A stretch of 64,000 nucleotides of DNA from Aphanomyces cochlioides (GCA_019828595.1 JAHQRK010000006.1:1364001-1428000); one strand, 5' to 3'; shown: positions 21,062 through 32,179, counted from the first letter of the stretch. A program made the numbers and translations. Notes: a model not told the origin generated them from the letters alone.

Positions 21062-21874
21062 TCACGCCACAATGGAACCTGAGACAACCTTCGACCGGCA
21101 TATCGGGCAAGTTTGCTTTTCCATGATCCAGTCCATGACACAATCGCGGTGGAACGCGTGTGAGCATGGGAATTGAAGGATGCATTCTTGACAGTCGTCG
21201 AAGTCTTCAATACAGATCGCACATGAATCATCCACCTCACCCACTTGTGTTTCTTCAATCTTGGCACGCACTTCTAGCATTTGCAGCTCGAGGCGAATGT
21301 CCGGAGATGTCTCCAGGAATACGTGAAGCAGCTCATAAACTTGCACAAATAGTTTGGGCAGTTCGTGGCCTCGGTCCTTGACTTGTTGGGAAAAGTAAAA
21401 GCATTCGGCATGGAAATGCATGAGTCTGCTCAAGAGTGCTCGGAAACGTTGCGTGCGTTCTTCAATGATCTTTAGATCGTCGTCAATATAGCGCTTTTTT
21501 GGGAATGGTAGCTCGAGCAAGGACTTCAAAGAGCGGACGAAGACGGTGTGGTCCAATTCAGGCAATTTTTGGCACTTGCCGAGGTATTTTTGCAGCTTTG
21601 AGCGCAGCTTATAGTAATGCGAGTATCGCTTGTTGACAAGCCACCATTTCTTTGTGATAGGGCAGTACACCGTCATGATGTACAGCGTGTAATATCCAAT
21701 GGCCAAGTGGAGTTCTTTGCGTGCGCGCGTTCGAATACAGCTTTCTTTGACAATCTCGCTTTGCAATGCATCCAATCCATCGTCTTTCATGCTTGCTTCA
21801 CTTGGTGGTTTAATCGTCGAGTCGCATTTCTGACGGAAGAACGAGCAGCAACTCTGACGTGACGTTCTGAACAT
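21062..21874 (-). CDS. PX-domain RING-H2 protein, probable E3 ubiquitin ligase
   Basis: Intronless, 270 residues. Residues ~50-135 look like a PX fold (YYTLYIMTVYCPITKKWWL, KRYSHYYKLRSKLQKYLG, then LPELDHT and PFPKKRY), which binds phosphatidylinositol 3-phosphate on endosomes. A helical linker follows. The C-terminus is a RING-H2 finger, CAICIEDFDDCQECILQFPC then SHAFHRDC and CPICRS, with cysteine/histidine spacing C3H2C3. The likely role is membrane-localised ubiquitin ligase, an inference from the domain pair. The basic PX residues (RRY-type Arg) are only partly clear. Confidence 0.85.
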   Translation of the reverse strand: MFRTSRQSCCSFFRQKCDSTIKPPSEASMKDDGLDALQSEIVKESCIRTRARKELHLAIGYYTLYIMTVYCPITKKWWLVNKRYSHYYKLRSKLQKYLGKCQKLPELDHTVFVRSLKSLLELPFPKKRYIDDDLKIIEERTQRFRALLSRLMHFHAECFYFSQQVKDRGHELPKLFVQVYELLHVFLETSPDIRLELQMLEVRAKIEETQVGEVDDSCAICIEDFDDCQECILQFPCSHAFHRDCVMDWIMEKQTCPICRSKVVSGSIVA

Positions 21875-21899
21875 GGCTGGCGGTGCGGCGGCTCGTCTT

Positions 21900-23138
21900 T
21901 TGGAAGCTTCTTGCCAAATGAAACGCAGCTAATGGGATCTTGTTTGAGAACGTTATTGGCTGTTGAAACCAATCGTACGTTCTAGTACAATTAACAATAC
22001 AACTAGGCGCACATTCAATGCAATCAGGTTTCAAGTACCACGGTCTTTTCCAGGACACCAACCGTATGTCATTGTACATTCTATCGTACATTTATATCGT
22101 ACCCAATACAGTATATACTTCAACGTCGCTGGTTCGTAATAAAATGTTCACAATTATCCTTCTCGACGTCATCAATCCGTTGGATGCGCTTTCAACGACG
22201 TCTTGGCGCGCGCACTCTGCTGCTTTATAAATATATAGATTTTGTATTGAACGAAACGCATAGACTGCCGATCTCAATCGTGATAACTTTGCAGTGAACG
22301 AAAAAACGACAATTATTAATTAAATTCCGACCCAAAGATCGTGTTTAAAATTTATAAAAATCCCGTTCTGTGTCTGGTGCACGTGACACGGAATTCTTTT
22401 TTTCGTTGCGGATCATCTTCTCCAGAATGAATAAAAATAAGCAATTTTGTAAATTACATTAATTATTTCTTAAATTTATTTTTAGATTAATTTTGGAAAT
22501 TCTATTAAAAATACATATAGGATCTCTTAAGATGGAAGGTCACAATCGTTTTGGCATTTTCAAGCGTGGGACCTCCACTGTCGAATTGACGACAAGGATT
22601 TGAGTGTCATGCGATTCTGGTCGGAAAAGTTGACACGAAGCAGCTACATTTGGACATTTTCTACTTGACATCGCCGTCGTCGTGGTTGTCGCCGTTGGAC
22701 AATTGTCGGGGGCCGCGGATCATATGCCCCATTTTTGATGGCCCACGACAGTCGTGCCGAAAAAAATATTCTTAAAAAATATTTTTTCATTCTAAAAAAT
22801 ATTTTTCCTTTTTTCGAAAAATAAAATATTTATTTTAAACTTCTTTAGAAATTGATTATTATATTTACACTTTCACAAGAGATAATACCTTAATTCATAT
22901 CAAAATAAAAATTTGTAAAAAAATATTTCGCAATTCTTCTATTTACACATCTTGCAGCTAAAACTCGCAACGTGACACGGTGGAGCTCCACATTTGACAT
23001 GCTGGAGCGCTTCATGGCAATTAAACCACATTTCGCGATTTGCAAATGAATAATGTGGAAATTAGTTTGTCAACTCGTCATCAAGATGACTCTCTCGCTA
23101 AGGTGTATGGTCACTTGACGGAGCTGAACAAAGTGACA
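21900..23138. other. AT-rich spacer with transposon debris
   Basis: No gene. Includes TGTAC-type words at 22060-22120, CACGTGACAC words near 22380 and 22970, and long AAAATATT runs around 22760-22830. The right boundary is a hAT-like terminal repeat. Confidence 0.4.
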
Positions 23139-23180
23139 AACGAGACCGATCAGTGATTTGCCGATGATCAGTGATTTGCC
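23139..23180. repeat. hAT-like terminal repeat (right end), with a partial second copy
   Basis: The 24 bases at 23139-23162 end in CAGTGATTTGCC and are the reverse complement, with one mismatch, of 30736-30759. A second copy of ATCAGTGATTTGCC follows at 23167-23180. They probably mark ends of non-autonomous elements of one family. Confidence 0.55.
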
Positions 23181-23428
23181 ACGCTGGATTGACCAATCAC
23201 AATCGAAAGTATAATCTATTGGATGAAATATTTCCCTCCAACATAATTATACTTGTGGAGATTTTTGGAGGGAAAAGTTTGAGGGTGCGTCTGGCAAAAT
23301 TTCAAAATCAATAGGCAGATTTCGCAATTAACTCCATTACCATTGCCACACATATTCCTCTAAAATGTAAAAATTGTACGGCAAGCCTCTAAGATTCAGT
23401 TATTCTTCCCACGGATTGGCTCGATTGT

Positions 23429-24200
23429 ATGGCACGAATTCCATTGCCATTTCCAGTTGAGTAAGTCTCATGAGCGACACGTCAACGCAAGGCCACCTAC
23501 AAAGCCATCGAAGCGCCGTAACTGGACGCTCGATGAAGATGTTATGCTACTGAAGCAAGTTGTCGCAGATGCCCCATTCGCAGCTGGAATGGGGAAAATT
23601 ACAGACGCTTGGAATATCCTGGCTGACAAGCTCAAGTCTTATGAAGATTTCGGGCGAAATGCTGACGGTAAAAAGTGTCAAAATCGTTTTATTTCTCTCT
23701 GTGAAGTTCACAAAACATTCAACATGACAAGCGCATGATTCTCAGGAGTCAATGAGGAAGAAGACGAGAAAATCGAACTTCTGGACAATGTGTTTGAGTT
23801 AATGGACGAAGCTAAAACAGTTGAAAATTCAAAGTCTTTAAAAGCCAAAGAAGTGCAAGTCAAAGCTGAAAAGGATGGGAAGTTCATCCGTGAAATGGCT
23901 TTGCAATCTCTCGGAAAGAGATCGAACAAGGAAGACCCCACTGACAACATGGTAGAGAATCGTCAGTCGAGTCTTGCCATGGCAATTGATGGTGATTCGA
24001 TACGAGAGGCTGATTGGCGCGAGAAAGAGTTGTCGTTCAAGAGAACCAAATTGGAAGCGAGTATTTTGCAACAACAGTTAGACAGAGAAGAACGCATTGC
24101 TGAAAGAGCTGCCGAAAGAGAACATCAATTAAAGCTGGCACAAATTGAAAGCGAGAAGATTATGACACTTATTAAAGCTTTGGCCGACTCCAAGAAGTAG
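23429..24200 (+). pseudogene. Harbinger 1 ORF1, Myb/SANT-like DNA-binding protein, one stop
   Basis: Exon 23429-23460, a 31-nt intron (23461-23491, GTAAGT donor), then frame to 24200: 247 codons including one internal TGA at 23736-23738. The first part is a Myb/SANT-like trihelix (KRRNWTLDEDVMLLKQVVAD, later KKCQNRFISLCEVHK), the rest a charged coiled coil (EEDEKIELLDNVFELMDEAK, QLDREERIAERAAEREHQLK). This protein recognises the element ends and brings the transposase to them. The frame is intact before and after the stop, so decay is recent. Confidence 0.8.
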
Positions 24201-24220
24201 ATTACATTTAAACTAAACAA

Positions 24221-25327
24221 TCAATACATGTGTACTCTTTCATCATTCATCATTGCGTTGAGGGTTCTGTAGATAACGATCGAGCGGGGGTGGATCCAAT
24301 TTAAAGTACTATGACAGCAATGACAATTTGTCAGAAACATTGCAACGTTGACAAGCTTTCCAACTGCTGACAACTTTACCTTTTGTTGCATCTTGAACGT
24401 TATAAATGCCGAAAGAGCCTTGATCCTTCCAAAATTCCATTCCACGCTGATTCACACTGTGCTCATTGCTTTGTTGAATTGCGCTTGCTCAGGGGTTAAG
24501 TCATTACCTTTATATCCTGACACAATCCACTTGGATATTGGGTAGGCAGGGTCGCCATAAATACAGTAACCATCAAATACATGAGCATGCTTCGTGAAAA
24601 AATCAAGCAATTTGCTTTTTCGCAACAGAGTGCTGTCATGGCGGCTTCCGACAAGTGGTCCATAAAAGTGAACACACAGTCCATCGGGTGCTGTCAAGCC
24701 CTGGTAATTTAGACAAAGTCTTCTTTTGTGGCCAGAGTATATACGCTTTTGTAAGTTTCGACGTGGTCCATGTTTAGCTTTGGCTGCTATGCGGCATGAT
24801 TCGACTTTGGTTCCATCGGGGAAAGCCCAGACATTTTTCATTGGAGAGCCAGCTGCGTAAATTGCCTGGGCGTATAGTTGTATGCGACTGCTTAATAGAT
24901 CTAAGTTGCAATAGATTGTGTCACTCCATGTATCGTACACAAAGTTCAGCATGAAGACAAAGATGCGACAAAGTTGCTCTCTGGAACGACCAAATGTTGT
25001 CATCATGTTGAAATATTTTGTTGGGTAGCTCAAGCGGTGCAGCAAAATACAAAGGGCTTCTACGCCGAGGACACGGTCGCGGTGTGACGTAACGACAACG
25101 TTTGGGACTCGTAGCATTGTGGTAAGGAGTAGCACACCGTCACAATCGAAGCGAAGTAGATTCAGCAAGTCGGCATCGCAATATTTCGCCAAGGAAAAGC
25201 GTACGTCGGGGACGATTGGTCTCTCCAGCGGACATGCTTCAAGGACCTCCAGTACCTTGCTTGTGTCCTTGAATTTGCGTTTGGCCCACTTGTACACGGC
25301 GAGAGATGATCTTGAGTCCAATGCCAT
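24221..25327 (-). pseudogene. Harbinger 1 DDE transposase, one stop
   Basis: Convergent with ORF1, same frame throughout except a TGA at 24452-24454 within the segment MSTV-stop-ISVEWNFGRI, just before the catalytic Glu. Catalytic pattern of the DDE_Tnp_4 family: Asp in FPDGTK, Asp in GSRHDSTLL / YGDPAYP, Glu in VEW. Arginine is usual at the interrupted position, so a CGA-to-TGA change is the likely lesion. Related to the transposase at 47953-49041. A TATCCGGATA word lies 57 bases upstream of its start (25384-25393). Confidence 0.85.
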
Positions 25328-25779
25328 GTGCGTCTTCTCGAGAAAATTAGAAAGTGAGCAGGATATGCTTATAACCGAATTGTTATCCGGATAGACTTAT
25401 GGGGTGAGGAAGCGCGAAACAACGACTTCGTCTCTGCCATACCCGTAGCCACAAGTTCATTGTGCGGGTAGAGACTGGGTATGGCGTGTTTGCGAAATCT
25501 GTCTAATATGCCATTTTCAGCTAAATTGGGATCAACGATTTATGGCATATTCAAAATAGAGGTAAAACCTCCATCTTGTAAAATGGCATTTTGGGAGCCT
25601 CCAGTGAGTATATCCCAACCAAAAATATTGGATTTGGTGCAAAACTCTTTGAGATAAACAAGTTCATATTTTTACCTTACTTATTGAGTTTGGCCTCAAA
25701 ATGGCATTTTGGGCCTATTTATTGTAATATTTTCGGTTGCCAGACGGGCCCTGAACTTTTAGAGGTTCCAGTTCAAAAG

Positions 25780-27133
25780 ATGCCGCCAAGAACGCAGTAC
25801 AGTGTAGATGACCTGACGTCGGCGATCAAGGATGTCATCGACATGACAAAGACCATACGAACTGCAGCAGTGAAGTACAACATTCCTCAGCGTACACCCC
25901 GATATCATGTTTCAAAAGTCAAAACAAATTCTGCAGCAAGAAAAACGATGGGACCCGATCCTATTTTGCCTTTTTGGTGTGAAACCGACTTGGTAACGTG
26001 GATTTTGGCAATGGAAAAAGATGGTCATCCCTTGTCATGTCCCGTCATATTAGAACGGGCGACTGAAATGCTGGAGAAGGTTCATGAATACTCGAGACCT
26101 ACCAAGTTGACATCAGGTTGGTATCAGCGGTTTTTGTCCCAACACCGCGAGATCAAGACTGTCAAAGCCAACGTCATTACCAAGCCAAGACAATCTATTG
26201 ACGAAACAACGATCGACAATTTCTAGAAGGAGCTTCTCGAGGCAATGAATCACGTCGACATGGACCCAAGCCGTGTTTTCAATATGGATGAAACAAGTTT
26301 CACTCCATCGTCCACTGCCAAGAAAGTGGTCGTTCACCGAAGCACCAAGCAAGTGTACGTCGAAGAACCAACAGCATCTTCTCACGTCACAATTGTTGCT
26401 TGTGTTGGCGCTGACGGCACAAAGATTCCGCCTCTTTTGTCCTTCCAAGAAATCGCGTGTCTATTGCAGTTTGAGATAGTCTTTCCATACCTGATGCCGC
26501 AGTGACAACTTCAGACAAGGGCTGGACAAACTCTTTCATTTGTCGTAAGTGGCTCTCTATGTTGACAAGGCGATTCCAAGCAACCGTATGCGCCCAATTC
26601 TCTTGATTATTGATGGCTGCTCGTCACACTACTCAAGTCACATCTATGAAGAAAGTCAACGTCTTGGTATTGTCTTGCTCTTTCTGCCATCCAACTCGAC
26701 TCACCTCTTCCAATCCCTTGATGTGACTGTGTTTCGACCCTTCAAGCAAGCTGTGAGACGTGAAATTACGAACGAAATGTGGTGGGGGGGACTCAAATAC
26801 GATATTGAAGCACGAAGCGATCTCAATATCTTGTCGAGTTTGGGCTCATTCAACGAAACAGTCGTCAATTGCGAATGGTTTTTTTGCATTGGATTGTTTC
26901 CTCCCTCGATCGAAAGAATGAAGAACCGTTTGTCATTATTCCGGCCACCCGAAGGGCAAGTGGATGAGCTTGATGGCTCATGGATTCAACGACGAGATAT
27001 CATGAGAAATGATATCTTGGTGCTCCCCCCAAGAAAAAGAAACGTGGACTCAGAAAAAAAGTTGTTGTCGGTGGAAAGTTCATTACTGCTGAGTACCATG
27101 GTATCCTTCAAGCTCAAAGAAGTGGGCAAGTGA
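25780..27133 (+). pseudogene. pogo/Tigger-like (Tc1-mariner) transposase remnant
   Basis: Begins MPPRTQYSVDDLTSAIKDV (psq-type helix-turn-helix), then a CENP-B-type region (LVTWILAMEKDGHPLSCPVI) and a DDE_1 core: VFNMDETSF, LIIDGCSSHYS and QSLDVTVFRPFKQ give the three acidic residues. It is broken by an in-frame TAG at 26224-26226, by a frame change near 26500 where VTTSDKGWTNSF continues, and by another near 26545. Sequence between the second and first Asp appears shortened. It starts 276 bases beyond Harbinger 1. TIRs were not found. Confidence 0.8.
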
Positions 27134-27188
27134 ACACTTTAGGTCGCGACGGTGAAGCGAATCCGAATTCTATTGAAATCTGTATTGT

Positions 27189-27458
27189 TTAGACTTTTAA
27201 TAATTGATTGTCATTGTTGCAATCCACATTTCCATCGGAAATATCTTCTTCCTTGGTTTCTTCTTCACCTCCTTCATTCATACGGTTAGGTTGTAGCGCA
27301 GCATAGATCCTTCGATTGTCAACTATGCGCTCGCGATCTTCTTGCTCCTGAGCTGCCAGAATCTTGAGATGATGGTCACTTTGAGCGTGATAATGGATTC
27401 CGTCTTCTCCCTCCTTGGTTTCCTCTTCGTCGCTCTTATCCATGTCCGTATGGTGCAA
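27189..27458 (-). CDS. acidic repeat-containing ORF, probably transposon debris
   Basis: 89-residue frame with the word GEEETKEED / DEEETKEGED repeated about 60 residues apart. No domain. It lies between two transposase remnants, so it is likely a fragment of an element protein rather than a host gene. Confidence 0.2.
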   Translation of the reverse strand: MHHTDMDKSDEEETKEGEDGIHYHAQSDHHLKILAAQEQEDRERIVDNRRIYAALQPNRMNEGGEEETKEEDISDGNVDCNNDNQLLKV

Positions 27459-27840
27459 AATGATGGCACCCCGCCCTGGACAATTAAAAGCAATGGAATT
27501 GTTTCTACTTTTAACGCGAGGAATTCAAATGATTTATTAAAACAATAGAAAGTTGCTAATCAAATAATTCCAATTCGTCCATAACACTTTTCTTAAAGCC
27601 TAGTCTACCAAGGGAAAGGATGACCTTTGTAATCCATCAACGAGAACACCGTTGACCCATTGCTCCCGTCCTTTTTCCTGGATTGGACTTTGCCACAGAG
27701 AAAATACCATAAACAGAAACGGATTGGAGTGTAGGATAGTGTCGTTGATGGCCTTGGTAGCCCCCTGCAAGCAGGTTTAAGACGAAGAACGTGGTGTTGG
27801 TTGCAAACTGGAAAATGAGCATTGATACAAAGTCATTTAG

Positions 27841-27875
27841 TCTTGACAAGTCTATTTTATTGCCTGTCAATCAGT
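27841..27875 (+). repeat. 35-base direct repeat, left copy, flanking the hAT element
   Basis: Begins TCTTGACAAG and ends CTGTCAATCAGT; matches 30314-30348 in the same orientation with two differences. It lies just outside the inverted repeat at 27889-27907. Confidence 0.8.
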
Positions 27876-30315
27876 GCAATCTTGTCTTGACTATGGCTGT
27901 GTACAATCAAATGTACGTACAATGACAAATAATGTACGATACATTGTACAATCCGATTGTTTGAGACAATTCGTACAAGTATAGTTTACTCAAGTTTATT
28001 TTCGTGAGAGATCTGAACGGGATTTGAGGGCAGTTTCAGCTTAAACAGGTTAATAATAGCCCACACAACATGTAGAGACACATTTTCATATTAATTATAC
28101 ACCGTGGATTGACTCCTTACTCTTATGGCACCTTTGCAAGACCCGATTTGGAAACACTACGGTACAGAGAAAAGGCCAGCCGTAAAAGGTCACCAGGTGA
28201 AATGTCTACACTGTAAAGTTGCTTGGGTTCGGGCCAAAGTGGACAGATTGCGTCGCCATCACAGCGTTTGCATTGGTGTCCCGCGTGGAATTGGCTTCAT
28301 GCCACTACAAACTGGTTCAAACGCCTCTAGAATTTACCAATTTGGAGACCTCAATATCCTCAGCATTTCCATCGATTTCTCCTTGTGCATCTCCTGATTT
28401 ATCAATCCCAAACACTAAGCAACTGAATCAGCAAACGCTGCAGTATCCACAACTCACACGCAAAGATAAAGCTCAGCTCGATATACTCTTTGCTGAAGCG
28501 ATACACTCAACTGGAACTTCCTTCTCTTTTTTTGAAAAATCGGCATGGGTGATATTTTTCAAATCTTTGAATCCTGCTTATGAGCTACCTTCTCGATATT
28601 TAATTGGTGGTGATCTACTCGACAATGTGTACAGCACAACTATGACAATGGTTCTCAAACGGATATCTGAATGGCACCATATTTGTTTCTTTATTGATGG
28701 TGCTACCAACGTCAAAGGTAGCGAAACATTAAATTTTATGGCTTGTGGTCCGTTGGCACTCTTTTTGCAACATTTGCACATAAACTTGGAGAAAGCAACA
28801 GCTCATGTCTTGCAACAGCGCATTTTAGACGCACAAGAACGTCTTTGTAGCTCTCTCGGCTTTACTCTGTGGCCTTGTGATATTACATTCTCCTTCATCT
28901 CAGATTCGCCCAGCGTGATGACGAAGTTACGCAAACTCCTCTTGAATTCAAATTTTATTGCAACCTTTGGCTGTGCTCCACATGCTCTTAACAATCTTAC
29001 CCTTGATATTTTCAAACATGGTAGAGCTCGGGAGCTTGTTATTGATTCCGTTAATATTGTCAAGTCGATACGCCGCTCCCATCTATTGTATGATCTCTAC
29101 TTGTCTTTGTCTACCTTACGTTGTGGTCGAGAATACTCCCTTGTTCTATTTTCCAGGACAAGATGGTCATCCTCCACTTTCATGTTTGAGCGACTTTTGC
29201 GGGTTAAAGCAGCTCTAAGCATGCTTCCTGCCGAGTGCACCATGCACAATATTCAACTTGATCCTTCGGTGTCTTCACTACTCATGGACAATACTTTTTG
29301 GAATGATATTAAGCGCATTCACACTCTTCTTCACAGTATTTGCTCTTGTTTAGGATATTTGGAGAGTGATCAAGCTCCTCTGTCCTCTGTTTATGCTTGT
29401 ATGGTCTATTTGAAATGTTTGTTTGTATCGACAGTTGACACACTATGTTTGAATTTACAATTGAAAGACGTTCTGGACTACCTCCATCATCGGTTTGAAT
29501 CTATTTACTCCCCCTGTCACGCTCTGGCGTTCATGACAGACCCCTTATTCTTTCATTTTCGACGTACGCTCGAATCAAAGAATGGTCTTGATTTTGTTGG
29601 TCTTGAAAAGGGATATTTACACGACCAATGCATGCTTGCTCTATCTCAATGTTAGCTCGGGGATGGCGAAAAATATGGTCTACTTGTTGTAGACTTTGCT
29701 AAACTGTCCGTGACGAAATTTCCCCCAACACATACGTTTAGAAGTCTTGCAACAATGCACCCTCAGCTTCATTGGTCTCTAGTACAGTCAGAATATGTGC
29801 ACTTGGCTCCACTTTTGATGCGTATTCATGCTAATCCTTGTGGTGCGTCTGGCGGGGAAAGGAATAATAAAGTTGGAAAGTTTGTACATTCATTGGCACG
29901 TTCTAGTTTGGCGCCTGCATGTGTTGAAAAGCAAGTAGCGATCATGTTCAACAAGGCACAAATTGAACGACAACTGTCTACATCAAGAAGCGAACAACTA
30001 ATACATCACATGCTCCAGTTTGCCTCGAAAGATGATCCAAGTTTATCCCTCTTTGACACAAACAGAGTTGCCAACGAAGATATGGACATTCTCGACGATT
30101 TCGATGAATCCTTTGAGACTCTTGAAACCTTCGATACGCTAGAAAACGACTTGAACACCATCGACACCAAAGAGATTGCCACCCCTGATACATCCCAGTG
30201 TCATGATTATCAAAAACAGGTGTCCATTGGTACAGCTCCAGCACATTTGTACTGTATGTTGTACATAGATACAGTACTGTATAATGAAATGTATGTATTA
30301 TACACAGCCATAGTC
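27876..30315. mobile_element. hAT element, left boundary approximate
   Basis: Inverted repeats GACTATGGCTGTGTACAAT (27889-27907) and its complement with one mismatch (30297-30315) enclose a BED zinc finger and a hAT transposase. An 8-base target duplication, expected for hAT, was not found. Instead a 35-base direct repeat flanks the element. Confidence 0.65.
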
Positions 30316-30366
30316 TTGACAGGTCTGTTTTATTGCCTGTCAATCAGTACTAGTACAATTGATTGA
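28125..30366 (+). pseudogene. hAT transposase with BED finger, one stop and a frame change
   Basis: The first exon (28125 on) is a BED zinc finger (DPIWKHYGTEK, VKCLHCKVAW, RLRRHHSVC). The frame then changes near 28310-28350, by a short intron or a shift, and runs through DUF659-like sequence (CFFIDGATNVKGSETLNFMA), CAPHALNNLTLDI and the long helical core to an in-frame TAG at 29653-29655. It resumes in the same frame to the dimerisation region (ANPCGASGGERNNKVGKFVH). The frame then runs on through the right inverted repeat without its own stop. Transposition is cut-and-paste. Only two lesions separate it from an intact gene. Confidence 0.85.
30314..30348 (+). repeat. 35-base direct repeat, right copy
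   Basis: Begins TCTTGACAGG; pairs with 27841-27875. It abuts the right inverted repeat of the hAT element. Confidence 0.8.
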
Positions 30367-30735
30367 TTTACAGATAATGACAGTGCATTTTCGAATTCTA
30401 TTAATAGTACAGAATCCACTCTATTCCTTTCAAACATTATTCCTGTGTAAAATAATATATTCTCTATCAGTTTATATTTTGCTTAGAAAAGGTCGCACGT
30501 GGAAAGAGTCGTCTTGTATACTTAAATCTATAATAAATTCGGCAAATCACTGATTACACGGCAAAAAGGTCTTCTTTTGATAATTCTTTTAGATAAGTTC
30601 CCTCTCTCCAAATCGATAATATCCAACAGTATATGAAACTCCATGAATCAATGATTCTGAGTATGTAAGTTTCATCCCCATGTCTGTTCATGTTCAAAAG
30701 ATACTAGTATGAAATCACAAAAAGCGCGGCAAAGT

Positions 30736-30759
30736 GGCAAATCACTGATCGGTCTCATT
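30736..30759. repeat. hAT-like terminal repeat (left end)
   Basis: GGCAAATCACTGATCGGTCT and four further bases, inverse of 23139-23162. A shorter copy, GGCAAATCACTGATTACACG, lies at 30541. The C-terminal hAT relic begins right after it, suggesting an internally deleted copy. Confidence 0.55.
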
Positions 30760-30766
30760 ACTAGTA

Positions 30767-31250
30767 TTGATCTACAAAAGGACTACAACGTTGAAGGACG
30801 TACGAGCTTGTTTTAATTTTTTATTGGACATTTATCCGGAAATGGCTCCATATATTTCAGCCAATGGAGAAATAGTACAATATCCCGAATTCGAATCGGG
30901 CGTGGTGAAAATTCAAATGGGCAACATCTCAGCGCTCACACCCGATGAGCGACGTAGTGTTGCCCATTTGAGAAGTGATGAACGGTCTAGTGATGGCGAC
31001 AATGAAGACCATTTATCCTTGTTCGAAAGAGCTGTCAAGCGCCAAAGGGCCGAACAGCTCAATGGATACATGAATCTTGACTTCCTCTTGCCTACCTCCA
31101 ACTTATGCGAGCGCTTTTTTGCTCGCTCTGGGAGAACGACGAGGTCGACTACTTCCTCAAAACCTCGAGGTCCAAATGTTTCTGTGTATGAATGAGGACC
31201 ATTGGACAATCAACGATGTTGAAAGCATCCTGTCAAAGGAAAATGAGTAA
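30767..31250 (+). pseudogene. hAT transposase C-terminal relic
   Basis: Contains the family's pre-dimerisation segment (ISALTPDERRSVAHLRSDE), FERAVKRQRAEQLNGYMNLD and the dimerisation signature PTSNLCERFFAR. A one-base shift then moves the frame to LEVQMFLCMNEDHWTINDVE, ending at 31250. The N-terminal two thirds are missing; the terminal repeat at 30736 is almost adjacent. Confidence 0.75.
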
Positions 31251-31630
31251 TTTGGAAAATATTTCTAGATAAAAATAAATATTTCTATTTTTGTTTCAGA
31301 AGAAAAGAAATATTTTAACTGTTGATGGGAAAAGGTAGTTATTTTATTGATATCTCGTTGAAGAATTAAATAAAGTATCATTTTCGGCATGACTGGCCCA
31401 CGACACATTCACGCATGGTATATTGACGCAAGACCTTCCCAGCAGTCCCCCTCAAAATACTATTCCAAACCTATTCTTCACCGTGAGCTGATCAGACTAT
31501 TCATTCCTTCACGACGAGGAGGCGAATCACTTACTCTCCATAGGATTATTCAGGAATTATTCATTTCCCATGAGCTTGCTCTAGAGTAAGTTATTCGAGT
31601 AATTCAATCAAAACATGGAATGTGTATTAT

Positions 31631-31727
31631 GCATTGAGCTTACGCCTGTTCCTTCTTGATGATCTCTTGCACATCGCATTGAGCATTCGGCTTACTCTTG
31701 TTCCTTCTCCATGATCTCTAGGACATC
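31631..31727. repeat. imperfect tandem duplication, about 45-52 bases
   Basis: GCATTGAGC...TTCCTTCT..ATGATCTCT..ACATC occurs twice in succession, at 31631-31675 and 31676-31727, straddling the stop of the hAT relic on the minus strand. Confidence 0.6.
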
Positions 31728-31880
31728 ACATATGCCCCATAGCTCAGCGTTTTCTTTCAAAAATATCTGCTGCTCGAAAGTCTGCGGAGAAATTCCACGA
31801 TGGCGGTCAGAGAGGGCCCATTTGGTTTGGGAAAATAGACGTTCACACATGTTGGACGTCGGACGTATGAAGCGGCAGTC
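31692..31880 (-). pseudogene. hAT dimerisation-domain relic
   Basis: Reads RFIRPTSNMCERLFSQTKWA, then LSDRHRGISPQTFEQQIFLK and ELWGICDVLEIMEKEQE-stop, the canonical C-terminal end of hAT transposases. Upstream coding is cut off exactly where the MITE at 31883 begins. Confidence 0.75.
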
Positions 31881-31882
31881 TA

Positions 31883-32167
31883 AGAGGCTGGTCGCTATAA
31901 CTTTTCGTTCCTGCCTGGCAGGAACGTTATCCGGACATTTTTGGAAGTTTTTTGAAAAATCTCAAGAAGTATTTTTTCGATTTTCTTGAAAATGTGTCTG
32001 AAGCAGGAACGGACTTGTTGAGGCAGAGATGGATCATCTCTGCGTTCCTGCCTGAGTTTATCCGAAAAGCATGGACGCCCTAATTATCCGGAATTTTTTG
32101 GAATTGACCAATCAGAAGCCTGAATCTGTCCCTGAAGCAGGGATGGAAAAAATAGCGACCAGGCCCT
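31883..32167. mobile_element. 285-base MITE with TA target duplication
   Basis: Ends are AGAGGCTGGTCGCTAT and, inverted, AGGGCCTGGTCGCTAT, flanked by TA on both sides (31881-31882, 32168-32169). No coding capacity. TA duplication suggests mobilisation by a Tc1/mariner-type transposase. It splits the hAT relic. A further TIR-like copy begins directly after it, producing a 23-base palindrome at 32157-32179. Confidence 0.7.
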
Positions 32168-32179
32168 TAGGGCCTGGTC

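Larger units (their letters stand above)
23313..25504. mobile_element. PIF/Harbinger element 1, complete with TIRs and AAT target duplication
   Basis: Terminal inverted repeats AGGCAGATTTCGCAA (left) and its complement with G/A change (right, read inward AGACAGATTTCGCAA) are flanked on both sides by AAT (23310-23312 and 25505-25507). The 2,192 bases hold two convergent genes, a Myb/SANT-like ORF1 and a DDE transposase, the standard two-gene layout of the superfamily. Three-base target duplication is the superfamily rule. Confidence 0.88.

Noticed and set aside
23736..23738. TGA read as a sense codon
   Set aside because: Host genes such as the OPA3 neighbour and the unknown gene at 17302 have normal stops, and the other lesions in the elements are ordinary decay, so codon reassignment is not supported.
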